From Botryosphaeria dothidea (Eukaryota; Ascomycota; Dothideomycetes; Botryosphaeriales; Botryosphaeriaceae): DNA of 64,000 bases. A program made the translations under genes and the position numbers. Shown one piece after another: positions 43,976-55,880 of the stretch (positions within the stretch are counted from its first letter, which is position 1; each line of letters starts with the position of its first letter). The DNA lies in contig WWBZ02000040.1 in the NCBI GenBank assembly GCA_011503125.2, positions 3,286,001 to 3,350,000 on the forward strand, given 5' to 3'. Under the pieces are notes generated by a model. The model saw only the letters and a list, made by a program, of their open reading frames with translations, was not told the origin of the DNA and searched no databases.

Positions 43976-45377
43976 CTACATGCCCTTCTCCAAGTCCGGG
44001 AGGGGTCGTCCTTTTGTTTTCCCAGCGCCAGGTGAAGTGTATTCATCGAAATAACCCAAACGGCTGATCTCCTCTACTGGCCCAGGAGTAGTTAAGGCCG
44101 TGGGTATCGGATTTTCGAGATCAAAGGTTTCGGTCATGTGTAGTTCATCGTGCTTTATGCTCATAGAGTCAATCTCCGACAACTGGAATGTGTAGCCCCG
44201 ACGTAACCTCATCTTGGGCTCAGTATCAACCGTTGGCGGATATTTGGGGGACCTTTCCATTGCGCAGCCCGGCATAAACTTGAAAAGCGGACGAAATGTT
44301 GAGATAGATGCTGCGGAGATTGCCAGGCAAAGTTCAATCCAGCAGAATATCGCAAGGGGTGTGAATGCTTCTAATCAAATTAGTTTGATCAAACAAAATA
44401 GTGTCAGGGGATTGCAGATGACTTACTCAGAGGGTTTGGAGCATCCGAAAAGCCAAGGAGGTACTTGAATTTCATAATCTGTGCGATGCTTGCCCTAGAA
44501 AGACACATTAGTTCCGTTCACTTGTGGGAGAAAATTCAACCTACAGGATGCCAACACTCAAAACAAATATTGAGGAGAGTTTTACAGAAAGCCTTAGCTG
44601 TAGCTTCCCAACCAGATGAATAGGAGCAAGCGCATAGTACCAGGTAAGAATGACGTTGCACGCACAGAAGACGTAGCCACGTATGGCGATTGCGTCTTCC
44701 TCGGTACAGTGCCCTCCTTTCATCGTTGGTGTCCACGCTTTGGAAACCTTGAAATCTTAGCTATTTCTTTCAAGTGGTTTTAGGAGGCGATGTACTTACA
44801 GGATAACATCGAAAAAGTAAGGAGAAGAACTGCGCGAGCCCGGTACAGACATTTAATGTAATTGATGCATAATGAACGCGTTTGAACGTGACATATACTC
44901 CTCCAGATATTCGTAGTTGAAGTACTGCAATGCTCAGGTTGGTGATGGTCTGAGTCAAGACATTAAAGAGCTGGGCAAAGACCAAGTACTGTAGGATCGT
45001 CAGAAATCAGACGGTTGATGTTACCAGACGTGAATTTCATACCTTGCTCCCGCGTATAAGTACTTCAAGAGGTATTTTCCCCGAGACCTGGCCGAACCCT
45101 CCTGCATCGATGGCATAAACAATGAAACCGGTCATCATCGAGAAGCAGCACTGGGTGATGTTAGCGCTTACCGGCGCATATCCAGTCAATAAGTGCAACT
45201 TACTATTGCAAGTACCAAGAGGTAGTCATCCAGGGCAAACTGGCGCTGAATTTGCGTCCTAACCAGGACACGGACTAGAACAAATACGACAGAAACGGTC
45301 AAACATGATATCAAGTTATATCGCAAATGACGTTGGGAGTCATCGGGGTGATATTGTTGGAGTGGACTCGAAGACAT
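43976..45377 (-). CDS. fungal rhodopsin-domain (PTH11-like) integral membrane protein
   Basis: Seven-helix protein of the fungal rhodopsin-domain family, several of whose members act as G-protein-coupled sensors of surfaces or plant signals. The start is placed at the ATG at 45377 (MSSSPLQQYHPDDSQRH). TM1 is LISCLTVSVVFVLVRVLVRT, followed by the characteristic QFALDDYLLVLAI. Exons then give CCFSMMTGFIVYAIDAGGFG, YLVFAQLFNVLTQTITNLSI, YASITLNVCTGLAQFFSLLF, TEEDAIAIRGYVFCACNVIL, IFVLSVGILASIAQIMKFKY and IELCLAISAASISTFRPLFK. The cytosolic tail ends PLPDLEKGM. Introns have GTAAGT-like donors. An upstream ATG at 45590 is in frame but adds non-conserved sequence. The ligand is unknown. Confidence 0.88.
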
Positions 45378-46711
45378 TTGATCTCGGTGCAGGGAACAGG
45401 ACCTGTCGCACCTGAAAGGCCGCCTAAGAGGGAGATACAGTGTAGGTCTATTAAAGGCAGCCGATGCCACATGGCAGTCGGAACAGCCGATTGTCACTCC
45501 TTGCTTCCAGAGAGTAAAGACCTTTTCAGGTGAGCGTGGAGCTCGTTTGCCGTCCAGGTCGGTCTCATCACCCTGTCGACCACTGTCCAAGGTGAAGATC
45601 GACGGTTAAAGGTTGAGTCGATTGGCCAGGGCATAGGTCAGGATGAACAGATTAGCCAAATCCGGCGGGACGAGGCCAAGGGAGTCCGAGGACAGCGAGC
45701 TGAAGGGTTTAGCGCTTACGCAATTGGCGGGTAAAGGCGAGTATGGCAGAGGGAGTGGGCCAAGGCAAAGCTGGGCGAAGGGAGCTTGGGACGGGAGGGC
45801 AGCGTGTTCCGGAGACGGCGTCTTCTTGGTCTGTCGGGGTACTGCGGACTGCGAATGTCGCCAGGCTCCGAGTCTAGAAGTAGAGGCAGAAGTCGGTTTT
45901 CAGCCAACGCCACTGGCAAGTCGGGCGGTTCGAGGAAAGGGTACCGGTGCAAGTCAGGCACGAGGCGCAATGGAGCCACTGGCTGGCTTGTCACAGTGAT
46001 CGGCTTTGCCTGATGCGGCAATTGGCCATTGACAGACGCCTTACCGTTCAAATTGCCGCCCAGCACTCCCGCAAAAAGTAATTCGTCTTGGGCATGGCTT
46101 CCGTGGAGAGGTCCGGAGACGTACCTGATGGGAGCAAGGAGCGGGAGCGGGTTGGTGCCGTGGCGGGGGCTGAGCGAGGGCTGATAGTTAATTGGCGGGT
46201 GAAATAGCGACGCGGAAAGAGCCTGAAATTGTGAGCGGAGGATGAAGCAGACCATTCAGGACACGAAGCGCTGTTGGTTAATCGACGAAGCGATGGCGCC
46301 GGGTGTTGAGTGGGCGAGTGTTGGACGGGGAAGGCCGGGTAGGAAGGAAGCAGCGACCGCGAGCGACCGGCACTAAGGAAATGTCTCCGCCCCACTGTGC
46401 CACCACACCAACAATTCTACTCAACCACGAGCTGCAGATTTTCGTGCTTCATCCAGTGTTCACATCGTTGAGTTCGACAATACACGGTCTTCAATGTGAG
46501 ATGAAGTGCGATGATGCTTTGTTTTCATTTTACCCCATCAGGCTTTGTCGCCCTCCCCTCACGACGATTCGTGCGGCGTGAGAAGTGGGGACTCTGACAA
46601 CATCTCTCATCTCCATTTCACATCGACACAGCCCAGCTACATCAACTTCATCAAACTAAAGTTTTGCCTGAGCCTGGAACCCATACACCGAGTAGAGAAA
46701 AGAAAGAGACA
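45378..46711. other. divergent intergenic region
   Basis: Between the first rhodopsin-domain gene and the AhpD-like gene. No gene is supported. A promoter-like pyrimidine/AC-rich leader occupies 46590-46711. Confidence 0.35.
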
Positions 46712-47596
46712 ATGCCACCATCTCCGCAAACCCTCCCCGCACTCCTCTCCAAGATTCGCACCGCTCTTCCCGCGTCCATACCGAAGAGCGCCGCTTACAT
46801 CCTCCCCGCCTCAACCCTAACAGCCCTCGGCCACCCGAACCTCCTCGGGCCTCTCTTCCTCCATGTCACGGGCCACAGCAGCACCACTGCCACGTCGCAC
46901 CACGACCAACACGGGATCCCGCCGCCGCCGCCGCCATCACCCCCGCGGCCCGCCTCCCCCGAGGAAACCCGCGCCGTCTCGCTGCACCTGCGCGACACGC
47001 TCCTCAAAGAATGGACCCTGATCGGCATCCCGCTCGTCATCACGGCCGTCGCGTCCCTGGGCGCCGCCGAGCGCGAAGCCGGTCTCTTCCCGCCGCTGCC
47101 ATCATCCCCCCCCTCGGCTTCCTCGTACGCGCTGGGCCCCCAATCCGAGCTCTCCCCGCGCTACGCCTCGCCAGACCTCAACTTATCTCCTAACACCGAC
47201 GTTCATGCTCGTGGCGTCAGCCATATCGTTACCCTCTACCGCCAGCACCTCCCCGCCATCATGGCCACGTGGGGCTCCCATGAAGCTGATTTCCGCTGGT
47301 TGGAGGAGAGCGTTATTTATGGCGCTTTTCTGTCTGATCGCGAGGTTCTGTCTGAACTTGAGACCTCGCTCATCACGGTGAGCGGCATCATGGCGCAAGG
47401 TCTGAAGGGGCCGAGTCTGTGGCATTTGAGAGGGCTGAGGAGGTTGGGGGTGAGTAAAGGGGATGTCGAGGCTGTGGTGAGGGTGATTGGGGAATGCGTG
47501 AAGTGGGCGGGCGGAAGAGTCACGGGGGCGACTGGAGCGGAAGGCGAGGCGGATGACTGGGTGAGTTGGGTGGGGGAGGTGGAGAGTGAAGTTTAA
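46712..47596 (+). CDS. AhpD/carboxymuconolactone decarboxylase-like protein
   Basis: Single exon of 294 codons from the ATG at 46712 (MPPSPQTLPALLSKIRTALP). Fungal proteins with this layout belong to the AhpD-like fold, which includes alkylhydroperoxidases and carboxymuconolactone decarboxylases. Support comes from the helical pattern: ILPASTLTALGHPNLLGPLF, LLKEWTLIGIPLVITAVASL, GSHEADFRWLEESVIYGAFL, ETSLITVSGIMAQGLKG and PSLWHLRGLRRLGVSKGDV. The CxxC redox pair of true AhpD enzymes is absent, so a peroxidase role is unlikely. A Pro-rich low-complexity insert (IPPPPPPSPPRP) lies near residue 70. It converges on the second rhodopsin-domain gene. Confidence 0.6.
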   Translation: MPPSPQTLPALLSKIRTALPASIPKSAAYILPASTLTALGHPNLLGPLFLHVTGHSSTTATSHHDQHGIPPPPPPSPPRPASPEETRAVSLHLRDTLLKEWTLIGIPLVITAVASLGAAEREAGLFPPLPSSPPSASSYALGPQSELSPRYASPDLNLSPNTDVHARGVSHIVTLYRQHLPAIMATWGSHEADFRWLEESVIYGAFLSDREVLSELETSLITVSGIMAQGLKGPSLWHLRGLRRLGVSKGDVEAVVRVIGECVKWAGGRVTGATGAEGEADDWVSWVGEVESEV

Positions 47597-47808
47597 TCGA
47601 AATCTGGATTTGAGATGAATAAAACGAGGAAGAAGTATAGGACGGATGATATAGATGGGGATTCTTGTGTCTCTCTCACAGCGGAGAGGAATTGGTATCT
47701 TGGTATCTTGGTAGGACAGAGAAGATGGAAATAACAAAAGAAAGAAATGATGGGGAACTCCCCTCCCATCCAGGGGCATGTAGCAATACAGCCAAGGAAT
47801 CCCCATCC

Positions 47809-49585
47809 TTACAAAAGAGACTCGGTACTACTCTTCGACCTTGTCTTTGAAACGCTCACATCCACCTCATTTGTAACACGTATCACATAATCACTCGCAC
47901 CATCCGACTGTGGCTTCTTCAACACGCTCAAGAGCTGTCCAGCACCACCAGCGCCGCCTTCCGCACGCACCGCCGTCTCCGTCCTCGCACCGCCCGTCGT
48001 CCTCCCAATCTGCTCCTGGAATGAGCGCTGCAGATGCGACGGGCTCTGAATCTCGCTCTCCTCATCCGTCGAGCTATCCCCGCTCCGACTGCTCTCGCGC
48101 ACATCCGCCGTCGCCCCCTTCTTCAACCCGCTCCCCATCGACCCCATCTTAATCGACGTCTCCGCGCAGTCCTCCTTACACGTGTGCGACCTGCCATGAT
48201 GGCGATGAGCACTCCCCGACCGCGCGCCGTGCCCGTTGTAGTAGTTGCCGCCGCCGGTGAAGCGCGAGCCCGAGCCGTAGCCGGTGGCGACGAGGACGCG
48301 GCGGAAGAAGGGCTTGAGGGACGGCGCGGACGCGCAGATGATGGCGACGTGCGCCTCGACGGCCGTCCAGGCCCAACCCGGGCCCGCCGCCCACGTCAGG
48401 TCGTACGTCTGGTAGTAGATGATCTGGATCTGGTGGATGCGCAGGATGCCGATGAGGCAGAGGCTGTTGTTGTCGAGTCAGTTTCATCGTCTCGGTATTG
48501 CTGCTTTGAGGTTCGAGCCGATGCAGCAGAAGAACGGCGGGATGGATGTGAAGGTTTGTCGTGCCGCGCGCGGGCGTTCCAGGGTCGTCGGGGAAGTTGG
48601 TGAACTGTCCACACGACTGGGTGAAGGGGAAATTGGGCGAATAGACTTACAATAGACCAACGCCGAAGACACCACCGAGCGCGATTTTCTGCCGTTTGGG
48701 TATTTGGAGCGTCCACATGATCATGATGGGCAGGCAGCATGCAAGGAAATCCTGCACTACACTGATGACGCTCGCGGCCATGTAATCGGCGCCCTCGTCC
48801 ATGCAACGAAACTTGCTCTTGTTTGCCAGGTACCAGTAGAAGTCGACTTGTATCCAGTATGCATAGATGGGCGTGCAACCAAAGAAGAGTGTCAATTCGA
48901 AAGTGATCATGTAGGCGATGACGAAGGCGATGCTGGCCTTCACTGCTGTGAGATACCACTTCGAGAGCGATCCAGAGCCGAGACGACGGTAGAAAAAGAG
49001 TATGGAAATCTTGGTCAAGCCGGTGCTGAAGATGTATAGCGACGATGCTGCCATAGCCAACTAAAATTTGTCAGATTGGATCAACTGCGTGACGGATGCG
49101 GATTTGGTGTTTTTACCTCTCGTGACTGGACAGCCAATTCAGGAGTGAGATCCCAGGCATGGCGGCTGTCCCCAAGTGTCAGTGGCATACTGAGAGGAGT
49201 GAAATGAACGAAGCGTACTCGAAGCCATATTTTCGGTCAGCTGCAAAGTGGTCAGCATTGTTCTTGCGTTAAGTGTTAGATTTGGAACTCACCAAGAGCT
49301 ATCGCGATAGCCAAACCGGTGGTAGGAACCTTTTCAAATCAGCTTGGTATCTCTCTGGTCACTTCTGTGCCATACCATCGTAGCGATGATGAGATAGTCA
49401 TCTAAACCGTGACTTCTCTGAACGAAGAAACGGGCGCAGAGACGCCCGCCGACTACTACCAGAGTAACAACGTACATGATGATGACTCCGATCAGCATGG
49501 CAGGACCTCTGCGCTCCCCTTTTGGAAACGCATCTGTCTGCCATGCTTTGAGAAGCTTGACTGGAGGGTGAAGGCCTCCAGGCAT
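47809..49585 (-). CDS. fungal rhodopsin-domain (PTH11-like) integral membrane protein
   Basis: A second member of the same seven-helix family, not a close copy of the one at 44-45 kb. The ATG at 49585 starts MPGGLHPPVKLLKAWQTDAF. TM1 is MLIGVIIMYVVTLVVVGGRL, followed by RSHGLDDYLIIATM. Short exons give VPTTGLAIAIAL, ADRKYGFDRHAWDLTPE, then SSLYIFSTGLTKISILFFYR, the loop CTPIYAYWIQVDFYWY with KFRCMDEGADYMAASVISVV, and the last TMs up to TAVEAHVAIICASAPSLKPF. This family blueprint (DDY, KYGFDRHAWD, E-x-x-V-xIICASxPxLKP) is well matched. The C-terminal tail is long, Ser/Gly-rich and probably phosphorylated. At least five introns. The ligand is unknown. Confidence 0.92.
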
Positions 49586-51474
49586 GGTGGAGAAACTTTG
49601 TTCGCCAGAAGTTCACGAGCGGAAATGGTCAAAGGAAAATGAAAATGAAAGTAGCGGTGATATGTGAGGACAGTAAAGCTAGGCGGGGATGGCAATCGGA
49701 AAAAGAAGAAATGCACAGAGTACAATAAGGTAAGACGGGATATCCATACAGGAAGCCACGAGTGGTAGTCGACAGTAGGAAGGATTCGAGTGGCACCTGC
49801 GGCGAGAATGACAGAAATAGCAAGAAAAGAGCTGGCACGAGTGAAAGTGCAAATGCTCTCGGATCCTTTCTCGCGTCAAGATTTGGTCCGGTGGAACCGC
49901 GAAGCTGTAACAACATTAGAAGGCAGCGGCTCGAGCAAAAGGCCGGTTAGACGTCTGATAGGAGAATAGGACGGCATCCTGCACTATGGTCGGGTGTCTT
50001 GGCGAGGCCAAATTCAGGAACGGGCCTGGGGGCTTACGAGAGCGAATCGCAGCAGAGGCCCAACGCTGAGAGGCCTCATGGCAACCGTTTGTCATCAAGT
50101 TGACTGCGGGTAGCTCGTTTCAACATCTGCAAAGCTTAACTGCAGATGGAGAGGCGTCGAGGTACAGGGACGAGGGCCGCCCGCCGGAGGCTTGCTGGGT
50201 CATGATTGGCGCGGGGAAGTTCCGCAAGACTGGTTCGCTCACTCGCAATACGAAGCCGGCTCCTTCTAGTCCCAAGTGCCGCGAGGCGCATAGAGCACCA
50301 CCATCGCAGTCCGCTGTGAGGCTACTTACCCAAGGGGGTAACGTAGCGCCTTGGCTGGCTTGCTACCGCGTGGTGATAATTGTCCGCTTTCCACGCGAGC
50401 AATAGCGTGGAGCAATGTTGCGGGGAACTCCTCGAGGCGTAAAAGTAGCACCAACTGCGCGAGACGGTTCCCGTGAAATTTGCCCCTGACAAGATCATGT
50501 TACTCTGGTGAGCCATTCTGCTGGAGCCAACTTGGGGTAGGAGCGTGTGGAAAGGTAAGCAGAGCAAAGGCGCCAGCTCCGACGTCTATTGGCAGCTCGA
50601 TCGATGCTAGGGTTTCGGAAGATAGCCGCAAGGCTAGTTCGCGCAGTGATCCGCGACGCGTCGAAGGCATGCTCTGCGATGTGGTCATCACCCGGCCGAT
50701 CATGCCTAGGAGGACAGCGGCAACGAATGTTAATGCTACAAGGCCGTTCCATGGGCTGTTGAGTAAACAAGCCGAGGACTTCATGCCGCGAGGTCAGTGG
50801 CGGGAGCACGGGCAAAGGTGGAGACAATAATCTAGGGTCTGGGGTTTTGCAGGCGGCAGGCTGATGCTTGTGCGCTCGACCCGAGCCTTAAAACGAGCTT
50901 CAGACTATGCGCAGGTCCCTGCCGGCTGCCGCTTGAGCCTGTACTGCGAAAAATGAAAGGGCCACGATGAGAGACTGGAATCATGTGGCGACTCTTCCAT
51001 GGACTTGGGATGGCTGGTGTATCTCGAGTATCAGCCTCGTTGAAGTGTTGCACAAAAGACGTAGCCTGCCATACCTCGAATGTCTCCGCTTGCTGGCGGC
51101 CACTCTCCCGATGCGGGAATCCCGAGCCCTCCGCAATGCTGAAACGAGTCGGCGGAAAAATCAACCCACTCATACGTACTCCCATGTCTGTACTGCATGC
51201 ATAAGTTGCAGCGGTTCGCAGATGATGCCGGCACTGAGTGAGCCTTCCCAATCGACACCCAAGCTCGAGATAAAGTGTCTTGTCAAAGTCAAATTCCCGT
51301 ATTACATCACGTCGTAGTCCTGTCATCGAACATCGTAGATTCTTGCCCAACCCCAATCCGGAAAGTTTCGCCTGTGATCACGGCAATATCCTACTCTTGA
51401 AGAGTAATTGCCGAGCCGTTAGTCCATACCAGGGTCCATAAATTCGCTGAATATTGCGCCGCTATGTCTTGGCC
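49586..51474. other. intergenic, no confident gene
   Basis: About 1.9 kb between the second rhodopsin-domain gene and the 3' end of the NLR-like gene. Only short frames on both strands. No repeats were seen. Confidence 0.35.
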
Positions 51475-54400
51475 TCACTCCCCAGGCGCTGAAGCATCAG
51501 ACTTGCTATCTGACAGCGCCTTGGTGAGACTAGAGAAAGGGGGCAGAGGCGTTGATCCTTCCGGTGGCGACGGCGGGTCTACCATCGCGGGAATGTGCAC
51601 CGGGGTATGACTGAGTCGGAGCTCTGCAGCCTCTTTCTGCGCCTTCTTTCGCGCCTCCTCCGCCTCCTGCATGCGCTCCCACTCGTGCGCCATGAATTCG
51701 GCATACTTGCGCGCCAGTTCCCGTGCTTCTTCAGTCTCTTCCTGTCTCGCACGTTCCAGCGCCGCTTCTTCCTCCGCTTTGATCCGCTCGAGCTCCTTCG
51801 CCGCGGCCTCTGCCAAGGTGCGCTCCCGTTCTTGAGATTTCTTCTCTTCCTCCTCTCGGGTTCGCTCGTCGAAGAGGGGCTGCGTGCAGCGGCGTCCGGT
51901 CTCGCTCTGATGGTGCTGCGTCAATTTGTCTGCCCGAGCAAACTTCTTCCCACAACCCCAGAATTCGCCGTTCTTGAGGGGACCACGGCACTCGTACTCT
52001 TTAATTCCTGAATGCGTTTTCATGTGGCGCTGAAGATCAGAGCTTTTGTAGAAAGCTTTGTCGCACTCGCTGCACTTGATGTTCTTAGTACTACTGTGTT
52101 TTTGTGCATGTGATACCATGTTGTATTTCCGAGTGAATTTTTCGCCACACTGAGGACATGGTATATGCCCCTCTTGCTTCTTCTGGGGTTTGGGTGTATC
52201 TGGAAACTCGGGCTCGCCGTTGATATCAAGGTGATGCACCCCTGACAGATGCCTCTCCAGATCCTTCGATGATGGGAATCCCACATCTGCGTAAGGGCAA
52301 CCTTCGAAGGAACAGATAAATGCACGTTCGTGCCTGGCGATGTGCTCATCACGCTCGCCCGGCTTCATGAAACCTTTGTCGAAGAATAAGCAATTCATCC
52401 GTGGACATTTGAACCAACGAGGGCCATAAAGTTCAGTGAGTTGATCCGTATGTCCATTTTGGTCTGATGACAAAGCCAATCGCTCCAGAATGACTCTCAT
52501 CCCGGCGACAACCCGATGCAGGTCGAGAATGTCGTCATCAGATTGGGATTTTCCGGATGGTCCCTTCTGCTTCTTGGCGAACACGAACGCTTGCGTCAGA
52601 TGATCGTAGAAATTCTGAGACTTGAAAGGCGCAAGTCTCCCGTGGACTTTGGATGAAACGGTCACTTTCGTTGTTGAAGAGAGCCAGTGCCTGTCCAAAA
52701 AGGTCTCAAGAAGGTCGTTGAGCATGCCTGTACGATGCTGATCTTCTGGTTTCAGATCGCTGTCTTCTAGATGAGAGACCCAGTGTACCACGGCATAGTC
52801 TAGAAAGGCGTAATACCCGTCTAACAGTGCTACCTCAACTACCTCGTCGTCCTCGTTGTCATCAAATGCTGACGCTTTGAGAAAATGAAAGCTCAGATAA
52901 GCCAAACAAAGGGACACTAGGCCATTTTCCACTTCGGTCGGCTTGATATGCCCCTCGTTAATGAGGTATCTGCGAATGTCAAACGGCGCTTTGAAGTGGG
53001 CCGGAAACAGGAAATCTTACTTTTTCGCGGTTGCATGCACCAGCTCTAGTGACTCATCGGGTCTTTTCTCCACAAGTGATGCGCAAAGATCTTTGGGATG
53101 GTCTTGCAATCTGCCGTCGGGGTCGAAATCTTCATTTTCAATGTCTATCGAGACAGCCCCTTGAATCTCATACCATTTCAGAGGGCGTTTCATGCAAACG
53201 ATCCAACCAAGAAGCTTCTTGGAGACTTGGAATTGTGCAGGAGATAGGGTTTCCTCCATGCGCTTCAATATCCGTCCATAGCTACAAATAACCATTAGTG
53301 GTTGCTACGTGACTGTGGACTGCCACTTACGCTTCTTCAACTCCCTTTGGGAAAGTATCCGGCTGTAGTTCTGCGATGAGATCTTTCATGGTAGGTTGAC
53401 CGTGGAGGTGACGAGTGACAAGCATTGCGAAGAGGAACATACCTTTCAGATTGATAACATTAGCTGACTGCCGTCCTATAAATCAGGTTATGAAAAGGCA
53501 CCTTGAGACCCAGTAGTGACTTGCTCGGCCACTTTGTACTCGTTCAGGTCAAGTTCCGGAAACTTCTCCTTGATCCGCTCTTGCCAAAAATCCGCGAATT
53601 TCCGGATATCGCCTTTGTTTTCCTCTGCTGTCAGTTTGAATTTGGAGATGCTCTTCATATCTTTCCGTGCGGAACCGTCATCCTGGCTCACGAAAAGGCA
53701 GCGGATCCGGCCTGCTTCTGATTTAGGAAGGGACTCGACGGGGCGTCGGAAAAAGACTGCGATATCCTTTCGGTCTTCCCTACTGCACTCATCAAGTCCA
53801 TCAATTATGATGTATGCAGTGCCACATTTCCCCAACGCTATTTCCAGCATCTCCTTGACCAGCTTTGTTGATGAAAGCGTCGTTTCACCGCTTCTCGTTG
53901 CTTTGTCATACATGAACAACAGAAGCTCTTCGCTGTTGCTCTGGGCCAGCAGCTGGGACAAAACTCCTTTCGCAACGGCTAAGAGGTTGTTCCTTTGCGG
54001 GTCTTCGTACCTGCAGTAGAAGAATGCAACGGTAATGTCCGACATCTTTTGAGCTTCCTCTACCACAAGAGATGCGAGGACGGTCTTGCCTACAAAAAAG
54101 TCAGTACTTGTAGGGTTGAAGAGGAAATAAAAAGAGCTCATGACAGACCAGCTCCGGGTATACCGCTCAACCACAAGAGGGGGGTCGTGCAAAACTTGGG
54201 ATGGAACCAGTCTACGAAGCGCTTATCGCTGAGCAGCCAATGCCCTGACCTGGGACATATGGACCTTGCTTTCTCCCCTGAAACCTGGATGGCCTGGGAA
54301 CTAGCAGCAGACAGCCAATTTGTGACAAATGTTCGCCTATGCAGTTGTTCTCTTTCCTTCGCTTCCACCATTTCAGCTTCCGCCTTCGCCCGAAAACTAA

Positions 54401-55329
54401 TGGTCTCCTCTATTTCGGCCACCGTTGCATGGCTATCAAGAAGGCGGGCATGCCGACGCATTCGTTCTATCATTCCCTTGATTTTGGCATTCAATCCCCT
54501 CCAAGTGGCCTGGAACAGTTGCTTCCATACTTTACCAGAAGTTAGCAGAAATAGAATTTGGGAAAGGGTGAGAAATTACATTTGCCCTTGAGGCATTTGA
54601 TGACTTCCTGATGAAACTCGAGCAAGTCGGCGTACATCAGTGCAAGAATCATCTTCATGTGAGGTCGATCCTGAAGTAACTGTTCATACTTCAGTACCTG
54701 AGGCATACTTTCTCCAATTTCTTGATACGCATCGAGCAAAGAATTGAAAGCCTCAGAGAAGTTCCAAGTGACCTGACAATAATACGTAAGCTTGAGGTCT
54801 CATAGTAGCGTTGCACTATCATGCGCACGAAAGCGGTTCTGCTGCGTAAAGGGAATATAGACTCGAAACATGACGAAACGTAGTAAGTGCGCATGGAAAG
54901 ATGAAGCAGTCATCCGGAAAGAAGCGTTCAAGCAGGCATAGGTAAGATGCGGAGGCATTGGGAGGCCGTACCTGCAGTACCCATTTTAGAGGACCCTGAG
55001 TATTGGGTCAGTATCACCGTCGGCAATTGATGTTAAACGATGCGTACCCAGATGAAAGCGACCAGATCCGCGGCATTGGTGAAGACTTCAATGACTTTGC
55101 CATATTGGTCCATGGTCTCTACAAACACCTGTAGGCGCTGCATGTACTGTAACTTCCTCGAACTTGCATGGCGACTTTGTATGGCAAACATGGCCTCTTG
55201 AAGCTTCTCAAGCGTAGTAAACCTGAAACCGGCCTCCTCATCAGGAGTGAGGTTGGCAGTGTCTTTGAATTTCCGAAGCGCTTCGTGAAAGTCTTGCGGA
55301 AAAGACATGGTACCTTGAGTGGATTGCAT
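51475..55329 (-). CDS. NLR-like NTPase: DUF7708-type N-terminus, NACHT, C2H2 zinc fingers, coiled coil
   Basis: A large STAND NTPase of the fungal NLR-like class. The first ATG is at 55329; 55308 (MSFPQDFHEAL) is the alternative. Introns join cleanly, e.g. FIW/GPLKWVLQ, GIPGAG/KTVLAS, GSQ/GMFLFAMLVTRHL and HATAK/KYLINEGHIKP; the last removes an apparent TAA. Order: an N-terminal domain (SFPQDFHEALRKFK, KVIEVFTNAADLVAFIWGPL, LLDAYQEIGESMP) matching the DUF7708-type domain often found before NACHT. Then NACHT with Walker A GIPGAGKT and Walker B YIIIDGLDEC, followed by the winged-helix-like ILKRMEETLSPAQ and WIVCMKRPLKWYEIQGAVSI. Then at least five zinc-finger units, including CPQCGEKFTRKYNMVSHAQKH-type and CSECDKAFYKSSDLQRHMKT. 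Last is a charged coiled coil rich in EEAR/KAQ. No ankyrin, WD40 or TPR repeats. It diverges from a SNF2-RING gene. A role in non-self recognition or cell death is family-based inference. Confidence 0.85.
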
Positions 55330-55880
55330 CTTGGAGTGCGTGCCGCATGGTCAAAGAAATGACGTTTCCCTCAGACGAAGACTATGAGGAACTCGGTCAT
55401 CATCTGTGCGAGGCTGATGGCATGATGCATGCCGACCGGTCAGCCTCGAGTTCGCCACGGAGTGGTGGGGTTGCAGATAAACCAAGGCTGGGCTGGAGTA
55501 CATAGCGGGGCACATCAGGCAGCGAGTGGTTGGCGGGGACAAAGATATGCAGAGGAGGGTGAGCTGGTGGGTGGGGAAGGCCAGGGTTGCGGCCTCCCGA
55601 CTCGCTGTCACTGCAGGTCTGTGCGCCTTCCCGAGGCTCCCTCAGCCTCGAGTTCTGCCTTGAGCCCCTCCACTCGCCCGCAGTCCATTCGTCCTCTTGC
55701 ACCACCATGCCGCTGCGCAGTGCATGCGTTGCACAGATATGGCTGCGCCTCATGTGGGCCATGTCCCACTCCATGCGCAGACTACGAACAAACTCATCTC
55801 CATCTCTTCGCGCCTTTGCGCTTTGTTGACGAGCCGCGCTTGTCCTCTGCTCCTGTTCTCGCTATATTGTTGTCGCCCAT
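55330..55880. other. shared divergent promoter, NLR-like / SNF2-RING
   Basis: 551 bp between the two start codons. The SNF2 side (about 55790-55870) is strongly pyrimidine-rich with a CTATATTG element near 55861. No gene or clear bipartite operator was recognised. Confidence 0.45.

Noticed and set aside
45377..45590. Upstream start at 45590 for the first rhodopsin-domain gene
   Set aside because: It would add about 70 residues with no family resemblance before TM1. The ATG at 45377 gives the usual short N-terminus.
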